Assembly (NCBI RefSeq): GCF_003313465.1 | Contig: NZ_KZ845665.1 | Span: 186,001-250,000, forward strand | Length of the DNA: 64,000 nt | DNA from: Thermoflavimicrobium daqui | GTDB taxonomy: Bacteria; Bacillota; Bacilli; Thermoactinomycetales; Thermoactinomycetaceae | Reading direction: 5' to 3' | Part shown: piece after piece, positions 9,701-18,100 of the stretch | Layout: each line of letters begins with the position of its first letter | How positions within the stretch are numbered: position 1 is the stretch's first letter | Program-made: the position numbers and the translations under genes | The notes under the pieces: model-generated | The model's input: only the letters and a program-made list of their open reading frames with translations | What the model was told of the DNA's origin: nothing | Databases searched by the model: none

Positions 9701-10309
9701 ATCTGTGAATGGTTGATGGACCCAGATGTGTCTATCAATGAGCTACCCGTTTTGATCGAAAAAGCTTGTGATCAATTTCAGCTCACCTCTTATGATTACC
9801 CATTTATAAAAGGAGAGATGGATCCTTATCTCCAACGGTTTATTCAAAGCTCTCTTTATCAGGAAAAGAGGAAATGGAAAAAGATTTGGCGAGAGTGGGA
9901 TTTTACTGAAGAGATTGCAGGATTAAGGATTTCAGGGCAGATTGATCTCATGGTTCAAGATCAAATGGATCATTGGCAGTTGTTTGATTATAAGACAGAT
10001 CGGATTTCGATCCAAGAGGTAGAGCAAACAGCACTGGAATATGAACCCCAATTACAGCTTTATATATTAGCTTTTCAACAAAAAATGGGTTTTATTCCAG
10101 AACAAGCTACCTTATATTTTTTAGAACCGGATCAGTTTTATAGCTTTTCGGTAACGAAATCTTGGTTAGAAAAAGCCCAGATTCGGTTACAAGAAACAGC
10201 TAATTTATTACAGGGAGAACCTGAATTAACTCGTTTTATTCCTCTCGTTGGTAAACGATGTGATTATTGTTCATATCGATTGATTTGTGAAGGAGAAAAT
10301 AGAGGATAA
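6773..10309 (+). CDS. addA: AddA helicase-nuclease subunit with Fe-S-like cysteines
   Basis: This 1178-residue UvrD-family helicase with C-terminal nuclease has all the superfamily 1 motifs in order: AGAGSGKT (about residue 25), VDEYQDTN, GDPKQSIYRFRGAD, TNFRSDPE, MTIHQAKGLEF and YVALTRAEKRL. The nuclease motif is GQIDLM followed by D1072-Y-K1074. C933 (NCPRKFYYQ) and the terminal CDYCSYRLIC (C1163, C1166, C1172) match the cysteine pattern of the Fe-S staple normally seen in AddB and Cas4-like nucleases. The start is TTG 6773, inside the addB stop; the ATG at 6769 is in another frame. It supplies the motor and probably the only nuclease of the complex. Confidence 0.92.
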   Translation: MNPLTLRQQRAAADLLHTNCIVTAGAGSGKTRVLTHRFVNLLANHQEDPNILEQIIAITFTEKAATEMKERIRQEVNERINQAREKQQKENEYQWRRLLVELERARISTFHSFCQKVLLEYPLEASVSPSFNILNEWEAEMLLREAIQESLTDVWKKEIERPTWEEWLVGNSFSSIEESLQSALKQLHSLGWNVQSLFDATQKCAKQLEERHTLRWEEEWTPLQSELKQSANVILQVKKPGKNMQSFIETWPWWESRWQKSKSVTEQITLIRVLLDTLKGFWGKNNNQLKENMQHICQQMKELLITRKYLSIEAKLTNILCPLLSQVIQRYQQKKNAKEAVDFNDLEWKTYELLTQRSEIRKRYFEQIRYVLVDEYQDTNHIQKKLIDLLTKDTDGNIPPGKLFVVGDPKQSIYRFRGADVSLFTQTRNEIKLHGGEEVILDTNFRSDPELIVFFNHVFSHLMSQDEEVPNYYEPVKAKSKDTNSEVVIEWIRVPQKKELTEDLSSHEAEAMMIAKHIEQLSKEGIPYKDMTILLRKMTHVKVYEQALAEVGIPFYVVKGRGFYDRQEVLDILHFLRILVQPNDRLAWAGVLRSPFCGVSDETILRIAMDAKWEGQIQDWLTQIQVTKAEQRKLQQLAALLDRVELWLGQLPVADLIEYLIEESGYEEVLWATSIGKQATANVKKLIYQANELTGLPAVSISAFLEWVEQVSLSQQDETEASIESEDSPSVKIMTIHQAKGLEFPIVYLPGLSDTPRQNHSLLHIHPKWGLVVQMQDEKGETIETEHFKQVQADEKRLQWEESVRLFYVALTRAEKRLILSGSATPLKGLLDQNYQWSTWLDGVIGYHHIDEQEGIWSFDSEHLPIRVHLNFENTVKSTSIHTISKEDIFNQYIAGKLKEEPLSIHIDLFQEKRVTPHLVAVNVTKWKQLVNCPRKFYYQEIIGIPEIMKDEEIKILSPNEKRKLPPTLKGQLVHQICEWLMDPDVSINELPVLIEKACDQFQLTSYDYPFIKGEMDPYLQRFIQSSLYQEKRKWKKIWREWDFTEEIAGLRISGQIDLMVQDQMDHWQLFDYKTDRISIQEVEQTALEYEPQLQLYILAFQQKMGFIPEQATLYFLEPDQFYSFSVTKSWLEKAQIRLQETANLLQGEPELTRFIPLVGKRCDYCSYRLICEGENRG

Positions 10310-10427
10310 GAGTCATTTTTTCGACTTGTTTGTGAAGTGTTTTTAAATTCCCTTGAAATAGTCAGGTGATGCCATCATAATAGTGATTGCACCAAATTTT
10401 TAATAAGAGGAATAAGGAGAGACCTTA

Positions 10428-10832
10428 GTGGAAGCCTTAAAGGAAGGTTTTTCAGCTTTTATCCTTGGTTTTTTTCGCCTAATTATGGTTTCTTTAGGCA
10501 TTTGGATGGCTGGGCTATTGCTTCTTTTATTTCGCGAACTATTTAGTGCACGTCAGTTCCAGTTTCAAGACTATCTCAAGAAACTCTGGAAACTGCTCAT
10601 TTTTGCATTTGAAGGAGTAGCTTATGGTGGAATTATTATTGCCCCCATCATTTTGTTTTTTATAGACTCAGGGAAAAAGCTTGACTATATTATGGTATGG
10701 ATCGATGCTGTTATTTTGTCGGCTATCTATTTTTATGTACGAAAACAAACAGGAACATTATCGAATTGGCGAAACGATTTCCAAAGCCTATTTAAAAAGG
10801 TAAATCATCGTCGGGATCAAGATCGTTCTTAA
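10428..10832 (+). CDS. Small membrane protein of unknown function
   Basis: This 134-residue protein starts at GTG, 7 nt after AAGGAGA. It has about three hydrophobic segments (roughly residues 10-36, 55-78 and 88-105), and ends in a basic cytoplasmic-type tail rich in K, R and H. I recognise no family. It is followed by an intrinsic terminator, so it is probably monocistronic. Confidence 0.7.
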   Translation: MEALKEGFSAFILGFFRLIMVSLGIWMAGLLLLLFRELFSARQFQFQDYLKKLWKLLIFAFEGVAYGGIIIAPIILFFIDSGKKLDYIMVWIDAVILSAIYFYVRKQTGTLSNWRNDFQSLFKKVNHRRDQDRS

Positions 10833-10847
10833 TAGTGATTGTCGTGG

Positions 10848-10888
10848 GTTCCGAAAACCCGAATAAATGGGGATTCGGAACTTTTTTA
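10848..10888 (+). terminator. Intrinsic terminator
   Basis: An 8-bp perfect stem (10848-10855 with 10874-10881) is followed by a T-rich run, 15 nt after the stop of the membrane protein gene. Confidence 0.8.
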
Positions 10889-10892
10889 TTTT

Positions 10893-11039
10893 ATGCAGAA
10901 TGCTATGTTGAAACAGTATATTGCATCGTTCGAGCTTGATATAGATCGACTTTTACGCCAAACCTTTAACGAGAGTAAGTGGCAAATTTATGGATTTTCT
11001 TTGGATCAGACGATGTGGGAAGACTTAATAGAGGAGTAA
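10893..11039 (+). CDS. Doubtful small ORF (48 aa)
   Basis: The frame is open from ATG 10893 to TAA 11039 and gives an acidic, amphipathic-looking peptide ending QTMWEDLIEE. No convincing ribosome site precedes it, and a TTG further upstream (10839) would force translation through a terminator hairpin. It lies 6 nt before the next gene, so its end may simply hold that gene's leader and GAGGAG site. Confidence 0.25.
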   Translation: MQNAMLKQYIASFELDIDRLLRQTFNESKWQIYGFSLDQTMWEDLIEE

Positions 11040-11045
11040 AAGAGA

Positions 11046-12173
11046 ATGAAAGATAAACAAAAAGGAGCATTACTTGGCTTAGCTTGGGGAGATATTTTGG
11101 GATGTCCAGTTGAGGGATGGAAAAAGCATGAGATTGAGCTGGTTTATGGTACATATCGCGAATTGCCGGAAGATTATCTATTTGATAAAATCCCAGATAA
11201 TAAAAAGGCTCGTTTACGTCCATTGGGCTTTCATTCTGATGATACCCAGCAAGCTCTAGCACTCATTTATCATTGTCTTACGTTCGAAGGCTGGAATAGG
11301 CAAGCTTGGGGGCAAATTCTGGTTCAAGGGTTTATAGAGAAAGCGTGGCGTGGAATTGGACGTAACTTTGTAGCTGCTGTACATCGACTTAGAAAAGGTG
11401 GACTACTTAAGGAGTCGGGCAGTTCATCATCGGGAATAGGAGCAGCTATGAGAGTGGGACCATTGGGAGCGATTTTTTATCGCCCAGAACAAAAGAAACA
11501 GTTATTACAAGCTACGATTGAGTCTACTTTGATGACACATGCGGATCAACTTGCTGCTGTATTTGCAGCAGTCGTATCCTATACAGTTTCTTTATTTATA
11601 CAAGGATTTTCTGTTCAAGAAGTATGGGAGAAACTTCATAGTTTTACAAAAGAGGCAGAAAAGCAAACCAAATCTTTAGCAGAGCAAGGCTGGAAAGTTG
11701 ATCATGAAAATAATCAGTTGATTTCAAACATGTTGGAACAAGCGATGGAATGGATAGATAAGCCTATTGAAGTCGTACGCAACCAAATTAGCGAATGCGC
11801 TCGTCCTTACCTTGCGTCAGGATTTACACGAGCTCATCCCAATCAAGGGTTTGTTTTATTGGGAGGTTTACATGCTTTATTAATGGCATCTCGCAGTGAT
11901 CTAAGTCCTCATCAAATATTAATTAGTATTATTAATGAAGGATACGATACGGACACAGTTGCAGCAATTGCTGGAACGATTTTGGGTGCGAGATATGGGA
12001 TAGATTGGATTCCCATCGACCGTTTCTATGATCGTGAAAGATTACTTAAGTATGCAGATGCTCTAGTTGATCAGCAGATTCCAGAGACTATGTCAACCTT
12101 TTTATCCATAGAAGCAAAGTTGACTCAAATGGAAAAGGATTTTCAACAACAATTAAAATCAGGAAACATATAA
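11046..12173 (+). CDS. ADP-ribosylglycohydrolase family protein
   Basis: This 375-residue protein belongs to the DraG/ARH family, which removes ADP-ribose from proteins or small molecules in a Mg-dependent reaction. Signatures visible are GALLGLAWGDILGCPVEGW near the N-terminus, the first metal-binding SDDTQ at about residues 64-68, and GYDTDTVAAIAGTILGARYG near the C-terminus, which supplies further metal-binding aspartates. The ATG at 11046 follows GAGGAG at about 10 nt. No ADP-ribosyltransferase gene is visible nearby, so the substrate is unknown. Stands alone, 120 bp upstream of rel. Confidence 0.85.
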   Translation: MKDKQKGALLGLAWGDILGCPVEGWKKHEIELVYGTYRELPEDYLFDKIPDNKKARLRPLGFHSDDTQQALALIYHCLTFEGWNRQAWGQILVQGFIEKAWRGIGRNFVAAVHRLRKGGLLKESGSSSSGIGAAMRVGPLGAIFYRPEQKKQLLQATIESTLMTHADQLAAVFAAVVSYTVSLFIQGFSVQEVWEKLHSFTKEAEKQTKSLAEQGWKVDHENNQLISNMLEQAMEWIDKPIEVVRNQISECARPYLASGFTRAHPNQGFVLLGGLHALLMASRSDLSPHQILISIINEGYDTDTVAAIAGTILGARYGIDWIPIDRFYDRERLLKYADALVDQQIPETMSTFLSIEAKLTQMEKDFQQQLKSGNI

Positions 12174-12295
12174 TCTACTTTTATATGGTGTTGGATTCGA
12201 TGATCAATGACTGGAAAAGTTTCACCCTCTTTACTTTTTAACGATGTTATATGATAATGATAGAAATTTATCAGAAGTACGGGTGATGATTGCTT

Positions 12296-14452
12296 ATGGA
12301 GCAATTATTTGAACAAGCTGCACATTATTTGAGTGAAGAAGATTATGAGCTGATTCAGCGAGCATACTATTTTGCAGAAGAAGCACATCGGGGACAGATT
12401 CGGAAGTCAGGAGAACCTTTTATTACTCACCCTGTGGCTGTGGCTGAAATTTTGGCAGATTTGCAGATGGATGCAGCTACTCTAGTAGCTGCTCTTTTAC
12501 ATGATGTGGTTGAAGATACAGATGTAACTTTGGAACAGATTAAAGATGAATTTGGTGAATCAGTCGCTCTGCTGGTGGATGGAGTAACCAAGCTACGTAA
12601 ACGGATTAAATTTAAATCAAGTGCTGAACATCAGGCAGAAAATTATCGCAAAATGTTTGTCGCGATGGCACAAGACATCCGTGTTATTTTGATAAAACTT
12701 GCTGACCGTCTGCATAATATGCGCACCTTAAAGTATATGCCAGAGCATAAACAGCGAATCAAAGCGAATGAAACATTAGAGATTTTTGCTCCTCTTGCTC
12801 ATCGTTTAGGGATTTCTAAAATTAAGTGGGAACTAGAAGACACTGCTTTGCGTTATTTAAATCCTCAGCAATATTATCGAATTGTCAATCTAATGAAGAA
12901 AAAGCGAGCAGAACGAGAAGCTTTCCTAAATGAAATTATTGAGATGATGTACAAGCGATTTAAAGAGATGGAAGTCAGGGTTCTAGATATTTCTGGACGA
13001 CCGAAGCATATTTATAGTATCTATCGTAAAATGACTAATAAGCATAAAGAGTTTAATGAAATTTATGATCTAATGGCTGTTCGTGTAATCGTAGAAACGG
13101 TACGGGACTGCTATGCTGTATTAGGAACCATTCATACCATATGGAAACCGATTCCCGGTCGCTTTAAAGATTATATAGCGATGCCTAAAACGAATATGTA
13201 TCAATCTCTTCATACGACAGTGATCGGACCGAAAGGTGAACCCATCGAAGTCCAAATTCGGACAATGGACATGCATCGGACAGCAGAATACGGAATAGCT
13301 GCACATTGGGCGTATAAGGAAGGCAATCATGTTCAAAACAGTGATTATGAGAGTAAACTAAAATGGTTCCGTGAAATGATGGAGTTACAACAAGAAGCAA
13401 AAGATGCACAAGAGTTTATTGAAAATCTAAAGATGGATTGGTTTTCGGATGCAGTATTTGTTTTTACCCCTAAAGGGGATGTCATTGAATTGCCAACAGG
13501 ATCAGTACCGCTTGACTTTGCATACCGAATTCATACCGAAGTTGGGAATAAGTGTATCGGAGCTAAAGTAAATGGGAAGATTGTTCCGCTTGATTATAAA
13601 TTAAATACCGGTGATATTGTAGAAATCTTGACTTCGAAGCATAGCTATGGTCCAAGTCAAGATTGGTTGAAATTGGTGAAATCTTCACATGCCAAAAATA
13701 AAATTCGCAGTTGGTTCAAAAAGCAACAGCGTGAAGAGACTGTTGCCAAAGGAAAAGAAATGGTTGAATCTCTCCTGAAAAAACATGAATTTAATGTAGA
13801 TGAAGTGTTAGTACCGGACCGGATTAATGAGGTCATTCAAAAGTTTAACTTCCCGGATGAAGAAGATCTATATGCTGCTGTAGGATATGGAGGGATCACG
13901 GCAGCGCAAGTTGTTAATCGCCTTACGGATGGCTTAAAAGTGGAACATCCTATTGTTCTACCTCAAGTCAAAACGCTTCCCAAAAAGTTTTCACGTTCAC
14001 ATGTAGGTGTTCGTGTAAAAGGTGTAGATAATCTACTGATTCGTATTTCACGCTGTTGTAATCCGGTTCCTGGTGAAGATATCTTGGGTTTTGTCACACA
14101 AGGTCGAGGTGTTACAGTACATCGGGCAGATTGTCCTAACTTACTACAAGTGGACGAAGAACGTCAGATCGAAGTAGAATGGATCGGGGAAAAAGAATTG
14201 GAGCAAGGACATCTTTATCATGTCGATATCGAAATCAGTGCATTTGATCGAATTGGCTTACTCAATGATGTATTACAAGTATTAGCTGACTCCAAAGCAC
14301 CTTATTCGCAAGTAAGTGCCAAAGTACATCGAAAAGAGTTTGCTAACATCATTTTACGCGTGTTGATACGTAATGCTAGCCATTTAAAATCAGTTGTTGA
14401 AAAAGTGAAGGCGATACGCGATGTCTATAGTGTAAAACGGCTAATGCAGTAG
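12296..14452 (+). CDS. rel: Bifunctional (p)ppGpp synthetase/hydrolase Rel
   Basis: This 718-residue RelA/SpoT homologue has an N-terminal HD hydrolase domain (HDVVED, H69-D70), a synthetase domain ([10 protein letters not shown] and [19 protein letters not shown]), a TGS domain ([14 protein letters not shown]), a zinc-finger/helical segment with [10 protein letters not shown], and a C-terminal ACT domain. The RFKD basic loop is the version found in bifunctional enzymes, not the EFDD of synthetase-only RelA. It makes and degrades the stringent alarmone. I chose ATG 12296 because GGGTGA is 9 nt upstream; TTG 12290 is too close to it. dtd follows 16 nt later, the usual Bacillales pair. Confidence 0.97.
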   Translation: MEQLFEQAAHYLSEEDYELIQRAYYFAEEAHRGQIRKSGEPFITHPVAVAEILADLQMDAATLVAALLHDVVEDTDVTLEQIKDEFGESVALLVDGVTKLRKRIKFKSSAEHQAENYRKMFVAMAQDIRVILIKLADRLHNMRTLKYMPEHKQRIKANETLEIFAPLAHRLGISKIKWELEDTALRYLNPQQYYRIVNLMKKKRAEREAFLNEIIEMMYKRFKEMEVRVLDISGRPKHIYSIYRKMTNKHKEFNEIYDLMAVRVIVETVRDCYAVLGTIHTIWKPIPGRFKDYIAMPKTNMYQSLHTTVIGPKGEPIEVQIRTMDMHRTAEYGIAAHWAYKEGNHVQNSDYESKLKWFREMMELQQEAKDAQEFIENLKMDWFSDAVFVFTPKGDVIELPTGSVPLDFAYRIHTEVGNKCIGAKVNGKIVPLDYKLNTGDIVEILTSKHSYGPSQDWLKLVKSSHAKNKIRSWFKKQQREETVAKGKEMVESLLKKHEFNVDEVLVPDRINEVIQKFNFPDEEDLYAAVGYGGITAAQVVNRLTDGLKVEHPIVLPQVKTLPKKFSRSHVGVRVKGVDNLLIRISRCCNPVPGEDILGFVTQGRGVTVHRADCPNLLQVDEERQIEVEWIGEKELEQGHLYHVDIEISAFDRIGLLNDVLQVLADSKAPYSQVSAKVHRKEFANIILRVLIRNASHLKSVVEKVKAIRDVYSVKRLMQ

Positions 14453-14468
14453 AGGTGGGCTAACCAAT

Positions 14469-14906
14469 ATGAAAGTGCTTTTACAACGGGTGAAAGAGGC
14501 CAAAGTTACAGTTGAAAATGAGATCACAGGAGCGATTGGGCATGGCTATTTGCTTCTAGTGGGTTTTACGGAAGGAGATAGCGAAAAAGAGATTGATTAT
14601 CTCGCTGAGAAAATTGCTTATCTCCGAATCTTTGAAGATGAAGCGGGTAAAATGAATCGCTCTTTATTAGATGTAAAGGGGTCTATTTTATCTGTTTCAC
14701 AATTTACCTTATATGGTGATTGTCGCAAAGGGCGGCGTCCTAACTTTATGGCAGCATTACGCCCAGACGAAGCAAAAATGTTATATGAGCGCTTTAATGA
14801 TAAGCTCAGAACTTATGGTCTCCAAGTTGAGACAGGTATTTTTGGGGCGATGATGGAAGTAAGTCTGGTTAATGATGGACCAGTGACGCTGATGTTGGAA
14901 AGATAA
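14469..14906 (+). CDS. dtd: D-aminoacyl-tRNA deacylase
   Basis: This 145-residue protein is the standard Dtd length. It shows the conserved [19 protein letters not shown] segment and the C-terminal NDGPVTL, which contains the cross-subunit Gly-Pro motif that excludes L-aminoacyl groups. It hydrolyses D-amino acids and glycine misloaded on tRNA. Cotranscribed with rel (16-nt gap) and closed by a strong terminator. Confidence 0.97.
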   Translation: MKVLLQRVKEAKVTVENEITGAIGHGYLLLVGFTEGDSEKEIDYLAEKIAYLRIFEDEAGKMNRSLLDVKGSILSVSQFTLYGDCRKGRRPNFMAALRPDEAKMLYERFNDKLRTYGLQVETGIFGAMMEVSLVNDGPVTLMLER

Positions 14907-14918
14907 TAATAAAAAGCT

Positions 14919-14980
14919 AACAATCCCTTAATTAGCCTAGCATCATTTGATTTATGCTATTGATTAAGGGATTGTTTTAG
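14919..14980 (+). terminator. Intrinsic terminator of rel-dtd
   Basis: A perfect 14-bp outer stem (14919-14932 with 14963-14976) with extra pairing inside the loop is followed by T-rich sequence, 12 nt after the dtd stop. Confidence 0.8.
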
Positions 14981-15107
14981 TATTCATTAAGAAAATATTA
15001 AGTGTTACAAGTGAATACTATCGATAGGGTATATTTTGACTGGCTTTTTAGAGCAGTTACACTCATGTATTCATTGAGATGTTATCTGCAAAGAGTAGGT
15101 AGGGATA

Positions 15108-15116
15108 TGCTATAAT
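15108..15116 (+). promoter_or_regulatory. Extended -10 promoter of tkt
   Basis: TGC-TATAAT (15108-15116) is a perfect -10 hexamer with the extended TGn element. No good -35 is visible at 17 bp, consistent with an extended -10 promoter. The leader is about 45 nt. Confidence 0.65.
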
Positions 15117-15167
15117 GACCTCAGACATTGAAGCAATGACTTAACTTGAAAGATAGGGGAGATAGAC

Positions 15168-17171
15168 ATGGCACAGGCGATTGATCAACTCGCTGTTAAT
15201 ACCATTCGTATGCTTTCGATTGATATGATTGAAAAAGCAAACTCTGGACACCCAGGTTTGCCCATGGGGGCAGCACCCATGGCGTATTCTTTATGGTCTA
15301 AAGTAATGAATCATAACCCAGCCAATCCAAATTGGTTCAATCGTGATCGTTTTATCTTATCAGCAGGTCATGGATCTGCTTTATTATACAGCTTGCTCCA
15401 TTTATTTGATTATGGACTATCCATGGATGACCTAAAACAGTTCCGGCAATGGGGCAGTCTTACACCAGGTCATCCCGAAGTGAAACATACTCCAGGTGTG
15501 GAAGCAACAACAGGTCCGTTGGGACAAGGTATTTCTAACGGAGTTGGGTTTGCGATGGCTGAACGCTTTCTGGCGGAGAAATATAATCGTGAAGGTTTTC
15601 CTGTTGTTGATCATTATACATATGTTTTATGTAGTGATGGGGATCTGATGGAAGGTGTTGCTTCGGAAGCTTGTTCATTGGCGGGGCATTTACGTTTAGG
15701 CAAACTAATTGCCCTATATGACTCCAATGATATCTCTTTAGATGGTGAATTAGCTCATTCTTTTACAGAAGATGTCATGCAACGCTTCGAGTCTTATGGT
15801 TGGCAAGTATTGCAGGTTACAGATGGTAATGACATGGAAGCGATCGAAGCAGCTATTTTAGAAGCACAAAAGGACACAAATCGCCCGACATTAATCGAAG
15901 TACGGACAGTGATTGGCTATGGTAGCCCAAACCGTGGAGGTACTTCTGAAGCTCATGGAAAGCCACTTGGAGCAGAGGAAAGAATAGAAGCACTTAAAAC
16001 ATATGAGTGGCATACTGAAGAACATTTTGCAGTTCCTGAAGAAGTAAAACAACATTTTGCGGAGTTAACATCAAAACTAGCTAAGAAAGAATCAACTTGG
16101 CAAGAGCTATTTACTAAGTATGAAGAGGCTCATCCTGCATTAGCTAAAGAATTGAAACAAGCTATGCAAGGAGAATTACCTGTTGATTGGGATCAAGATC
16201 TGCCACAATATCAAGTAGGAGATAAAGCAGTTGCGACACGGGTTGCGTCAGGTGCAGCTATTGGGGCTCTTGCTAAAAATATCCCTTACTTCTTAGGTGG
16301 TTCAGCGGACTTAGCTTCTTCCAATAACACTCTAATCAAAGCAGAAGGTCCATTCCATGCTGAAGATTATGCTGGGCGTAATATTTGGTTTGGGGTCCGG
16401 GAGCATGGTATGGGAGCCGCCTTAAATGGAATGATGCTTCACGGTGGCGTACGTGTATATGGAGGAACTTTCTTAGTATTTTCGGACTATCTCCGACCAT
16501 CGATCCGGGTTGCAGCTTTATCTAAACTGCCTGTGGTATATGTCTTTACCCATGATAGTATCGCTGTAGGAGAAGATGGACCAACTCACCAACCTATCGA
16601 GCAAATTCCAGCGTTACGCCTGATTCCGAATGTAAAAGTCATACGGCCAGCAGATGCAAATGAAACAGTTGCTGCATGGGCATACGCAGTAAGTCAAACT
16701 GAATCCCCTGTTGTCTTGGCTCTTACTCGTCAAGCATTACCTATTTTAGAAGGAACGGTAGGAATTCAAAAAGAAACCATTGCTAAAGGAGCTTATATCG
16801 TTTCTGAAGCACAAGGTGAAGCACAGGCAGTAATTATTGCGACTGGCTCTGAAGTAAGTCTTGCTGTTGAAGCACAACAAAAATTACAAGAAAAAGGAAT
16901 CTCCGTTCGTGTTGTAAGTATGCCTTGTCGAGAACTATTTGACCAGCAAGATCAAGCATACAGAGAATCAGTTCTGCCTTCCCATCTGACAGCTCGTGTC
17001 GCAGTTGAAGCAGCTCACCCAGTTGGTTGGGAACGCTATGTCGGTGATCGTGGAGCCATTATCGGCATCGATCACTTTGGAGCATCTGCACCAGGTGGCT
17101 TTGTTATGAAGCAATTTGGTTTCAATGTTGAAAATGTGATAGCGAAAGTGGAAGAAGTACTCACGAAGTAA
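15168..17171 (+). CDS. tkt: Transketolase
   Basis: This 667-residue thiamine-diphosphate enzyme of the nonoxidative pentose phosphate pathway shows the early substrate-contact motif SGHPGLPMG, the TPP-binding GDGDLMEG, the [10 protein letters not shown] loop, and the pyrimidine-domain [13 protein letters not shown] with the catalytic glutamate region. The C-terminal domain carries [13 protein letters not shown]. Full length and intact. The ATG follows a GGGGA site. Monocistronic between its own promoter and a strong terminator. Confidence 0.97.
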   Translation: MAQAIDQLAVNTIRMLSIDMIEKANSGHPGLPMGAAPMAYSLWSKVMNHNPANPNWFNRDRFILSAGHGSALLYSLLHLFDYGLSMDDLKQFRQWGSLTPGHPEVKHTPGVEATTGPLGQGISNGVGFAMAERFLAEKYNREGFPVVDHYTYVLCSDGDLMEGVASEACSLAGHLRLGKLIALYDSNDISLDGELAHSFTEDVMQRFESYGWQVLQVTDGNDMEAIEAAILEAQKDTNRPTLIEVRTVIGYGSPNRGGTSEAHGKPLGAEERIEALKTYEWHTEEHFAVPEEVKQHFAELTSKLAKKESTWQELFTKYEEAHPALAKELKQAMQGELPVDWDQDLPQYQVGDKAVATRVASGAAIGALAKNIPYFLGGSADLASSNNTLIKAEGPFHAEDYAGRNIWFGVREHGMGAALNGMMLHGGVRVYGGTFLVFSDYLRPSIRVAALSKLPVVYVFTHDSIAVGEDGPTHQPIEQIPALRLIPNVKVIRPADANETVAAWAYAVSQTESPVVLALTRQALPILEGTVGIQKETIAKGAYIVSEAQGEAQAVIIATGSEVSLAVEAQQKLQEKGISVRVVSMPCRELFDQQDQAYRESVLPSHLTARVAVEAAHPVGWERYVGDRGAIIGIDHFGASAPGGFVMKQFGFNVENVIAKVEEVLTK

Positions 17172-17176
17172 ATGAA

Positions 17177-17217
17177 AAAGCACGAGCTCTTTAAGAAGAG
17201 TTCGTGCTTTTTTTATA
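17177..17217 (+). terminator. Intrinsic terminator of tkt
   Basis: A 15-bp stem (17177-17191 with 17196-17210, one G-T pair) with a 4-nt loop runs into seven Ts. Confidence 0.9.
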
Positions 17218-17271
17218 CAAAAGTGGGCAGGCTAATAATACTTTACGAATTTGGATAAAGGAGTCAGAAAA

Positions 17272-17430
17272 GTGCGCAGTTCCCCTAAAGAGGCAGCCAT
17301 TAAACAACAAATGCAGTTTCAGGCGAGTGTGAATCCTAAGGAAATTGATATCGGCTTAGATAGTGAGGAAAAAGAAATGAGATATCCATTGATGCACTTT
17401 GAGCAGAAGATAGCAAAAAAGAGATTTTAA
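17272..17430 (+). CDS. Hypothetical small protein (52 aa)
   Basis: A GTG start lies about 8 nt after AAAGGAG, and the frame is open for 52 codons to TAA. The product is hydrophilic, with KEAAIKQQMQF near the start, an acidic middle (DSEEKE) and a basic end (QKIAKKRF). I recognise no family. Its stop overlaps the stop of the convergent nuclease gene (17427-17430). Confidence 0.55.
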   Translation: MRSSPKEAAIKQQMQFQASVNPKEIDIGLDSEEKEMRYPLMHFEQKIAKKRF

Positions 17431-18005
17431 TTTCGAAGACTTGGCTGTGACCAGATTTTTATCTGTTTTCTTCGAGCATTTTCCTCAACGGTTTTCAGTC
17501 GGTCATAGTATTTAAGATTAGGGGGATAAGCTTTGACTCGAGCATATCCTTGCATGACTAACCATTCTTGAACGAGTCGATCATCTTTGTAAACATAGAA
17601 AAGCATGCGACCGTATGGATCTCTTTCTTGCTCATCTTTTTCCAAGAGAACTAGTTGACCTTCAAGGAATTTTTTAAGAGATAGCTTTGCTTCATGAGCG
17701 AATGGTTGTGGATGATTTTTATTTTGATTTAACTCAGGTGTATCAACCATAATTAGTCGTACGATCTCTTTTTTACCTTTCCTATCAATTTCTATGGTAT
17801 CCCCATCAATTACTTTACTGACTATAGCACTTGATTTTTGTTCGCGTTCAGGAAATTTTTCAGTTACTGACCTTTTTACAAGGAATTCATCCTGACAACC
17901 CATAAACACGCTTGAAATGATAAGAACTAGCCAAAAGATTAAAGGGGTGTATTGCACCCCTTTTTTATAAATACGATTGTTCATAGAGACGTTTACTCTT
18001 ATCAT
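17427..18005 (-). CDS. Thermonuclease-like (SNase family) lipoprotein
   Basis: The body is a staphylococcal-nuclease fold: VIDGDTIEI, the Ca-binding/catalytic RLIMVDTPE and RDPYGRMLFYV with the catalytic Arg/Glu region. It cleaves DNA and RNA in a Ca-dependent way. The N-terminus has a basic segment, a hydrophobic stretch and a lipobox ending VFMGC, so it is probably a lipid-anchored surface nuclease like B. subtilis YncB. The start is uncertain: GTG 18008 and ATG 18005 abut AAAGG, and ATG 17984 has no clear site but still keeps the signal peptide. A hairpin lies within its early coding sequence. Confidence 0.88.
   Translation of the reverse strand: MIRVNVSMNNRIYKKGVQYTPLIFWLVLIISSVFMGCQDEFLVKRSVTEKFPEREQKSSAIVSKVIDGDTIEIDRKGKKEIVRLIMVDTPELNQNKNHPQPFAHEAKLSLKKFLEGQLVLLEKDEQERDPYGRMLFYVYKDDRLVQEWLVMQGYARVKAYPPNLKYYDRLKTVEENARRKQIKIWSQPSLRN
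17940..17968. other. Terminator-like hairpin inside nuclease coding sequence
   Basis: A perfect 9-bp GC-centred stem (AAAGGGGTG with CACCCCTTT) and 5-nt loop is followed on the plus strand by a T run. It lies in the signal-peptide codons of the minus-strand nuclease gene. It could occlude translation or terminate antisense transcription. Confidence 0.5.
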
Positions 18006-18045
18006 CACCTTTATTGTAAATATAATCCAAACACATAGGATAAAA

Positions 18046-18084
18046 ACGCTCTTTTTCTAATAAGAAGGAATAGAAAAAGAGCGT
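18046..18084 (-). terminator. Intrinsic terminator of phoX-like gene
   Basis: A 14-bp perfect stem (18046-18059 with 18071-18084) lies 17 nt past the phosphatase stop on the minus strand and is followed by a U run. Confidence 0.85.
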
Positions 18085-18100
18085 GATTGGAGAGATGACA

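Noticed and set aside
10839-11039. Longer version of the small ORF starting at TTG 10839
   Set aside because: Its first codons overlap the intrinsic terminator of the preceding gene.
13121-13409. Two antisense ORFs within rel
   Set aside because: They lie opposite the conserved synthetase domain, have no ribosome sites and look like shadows.
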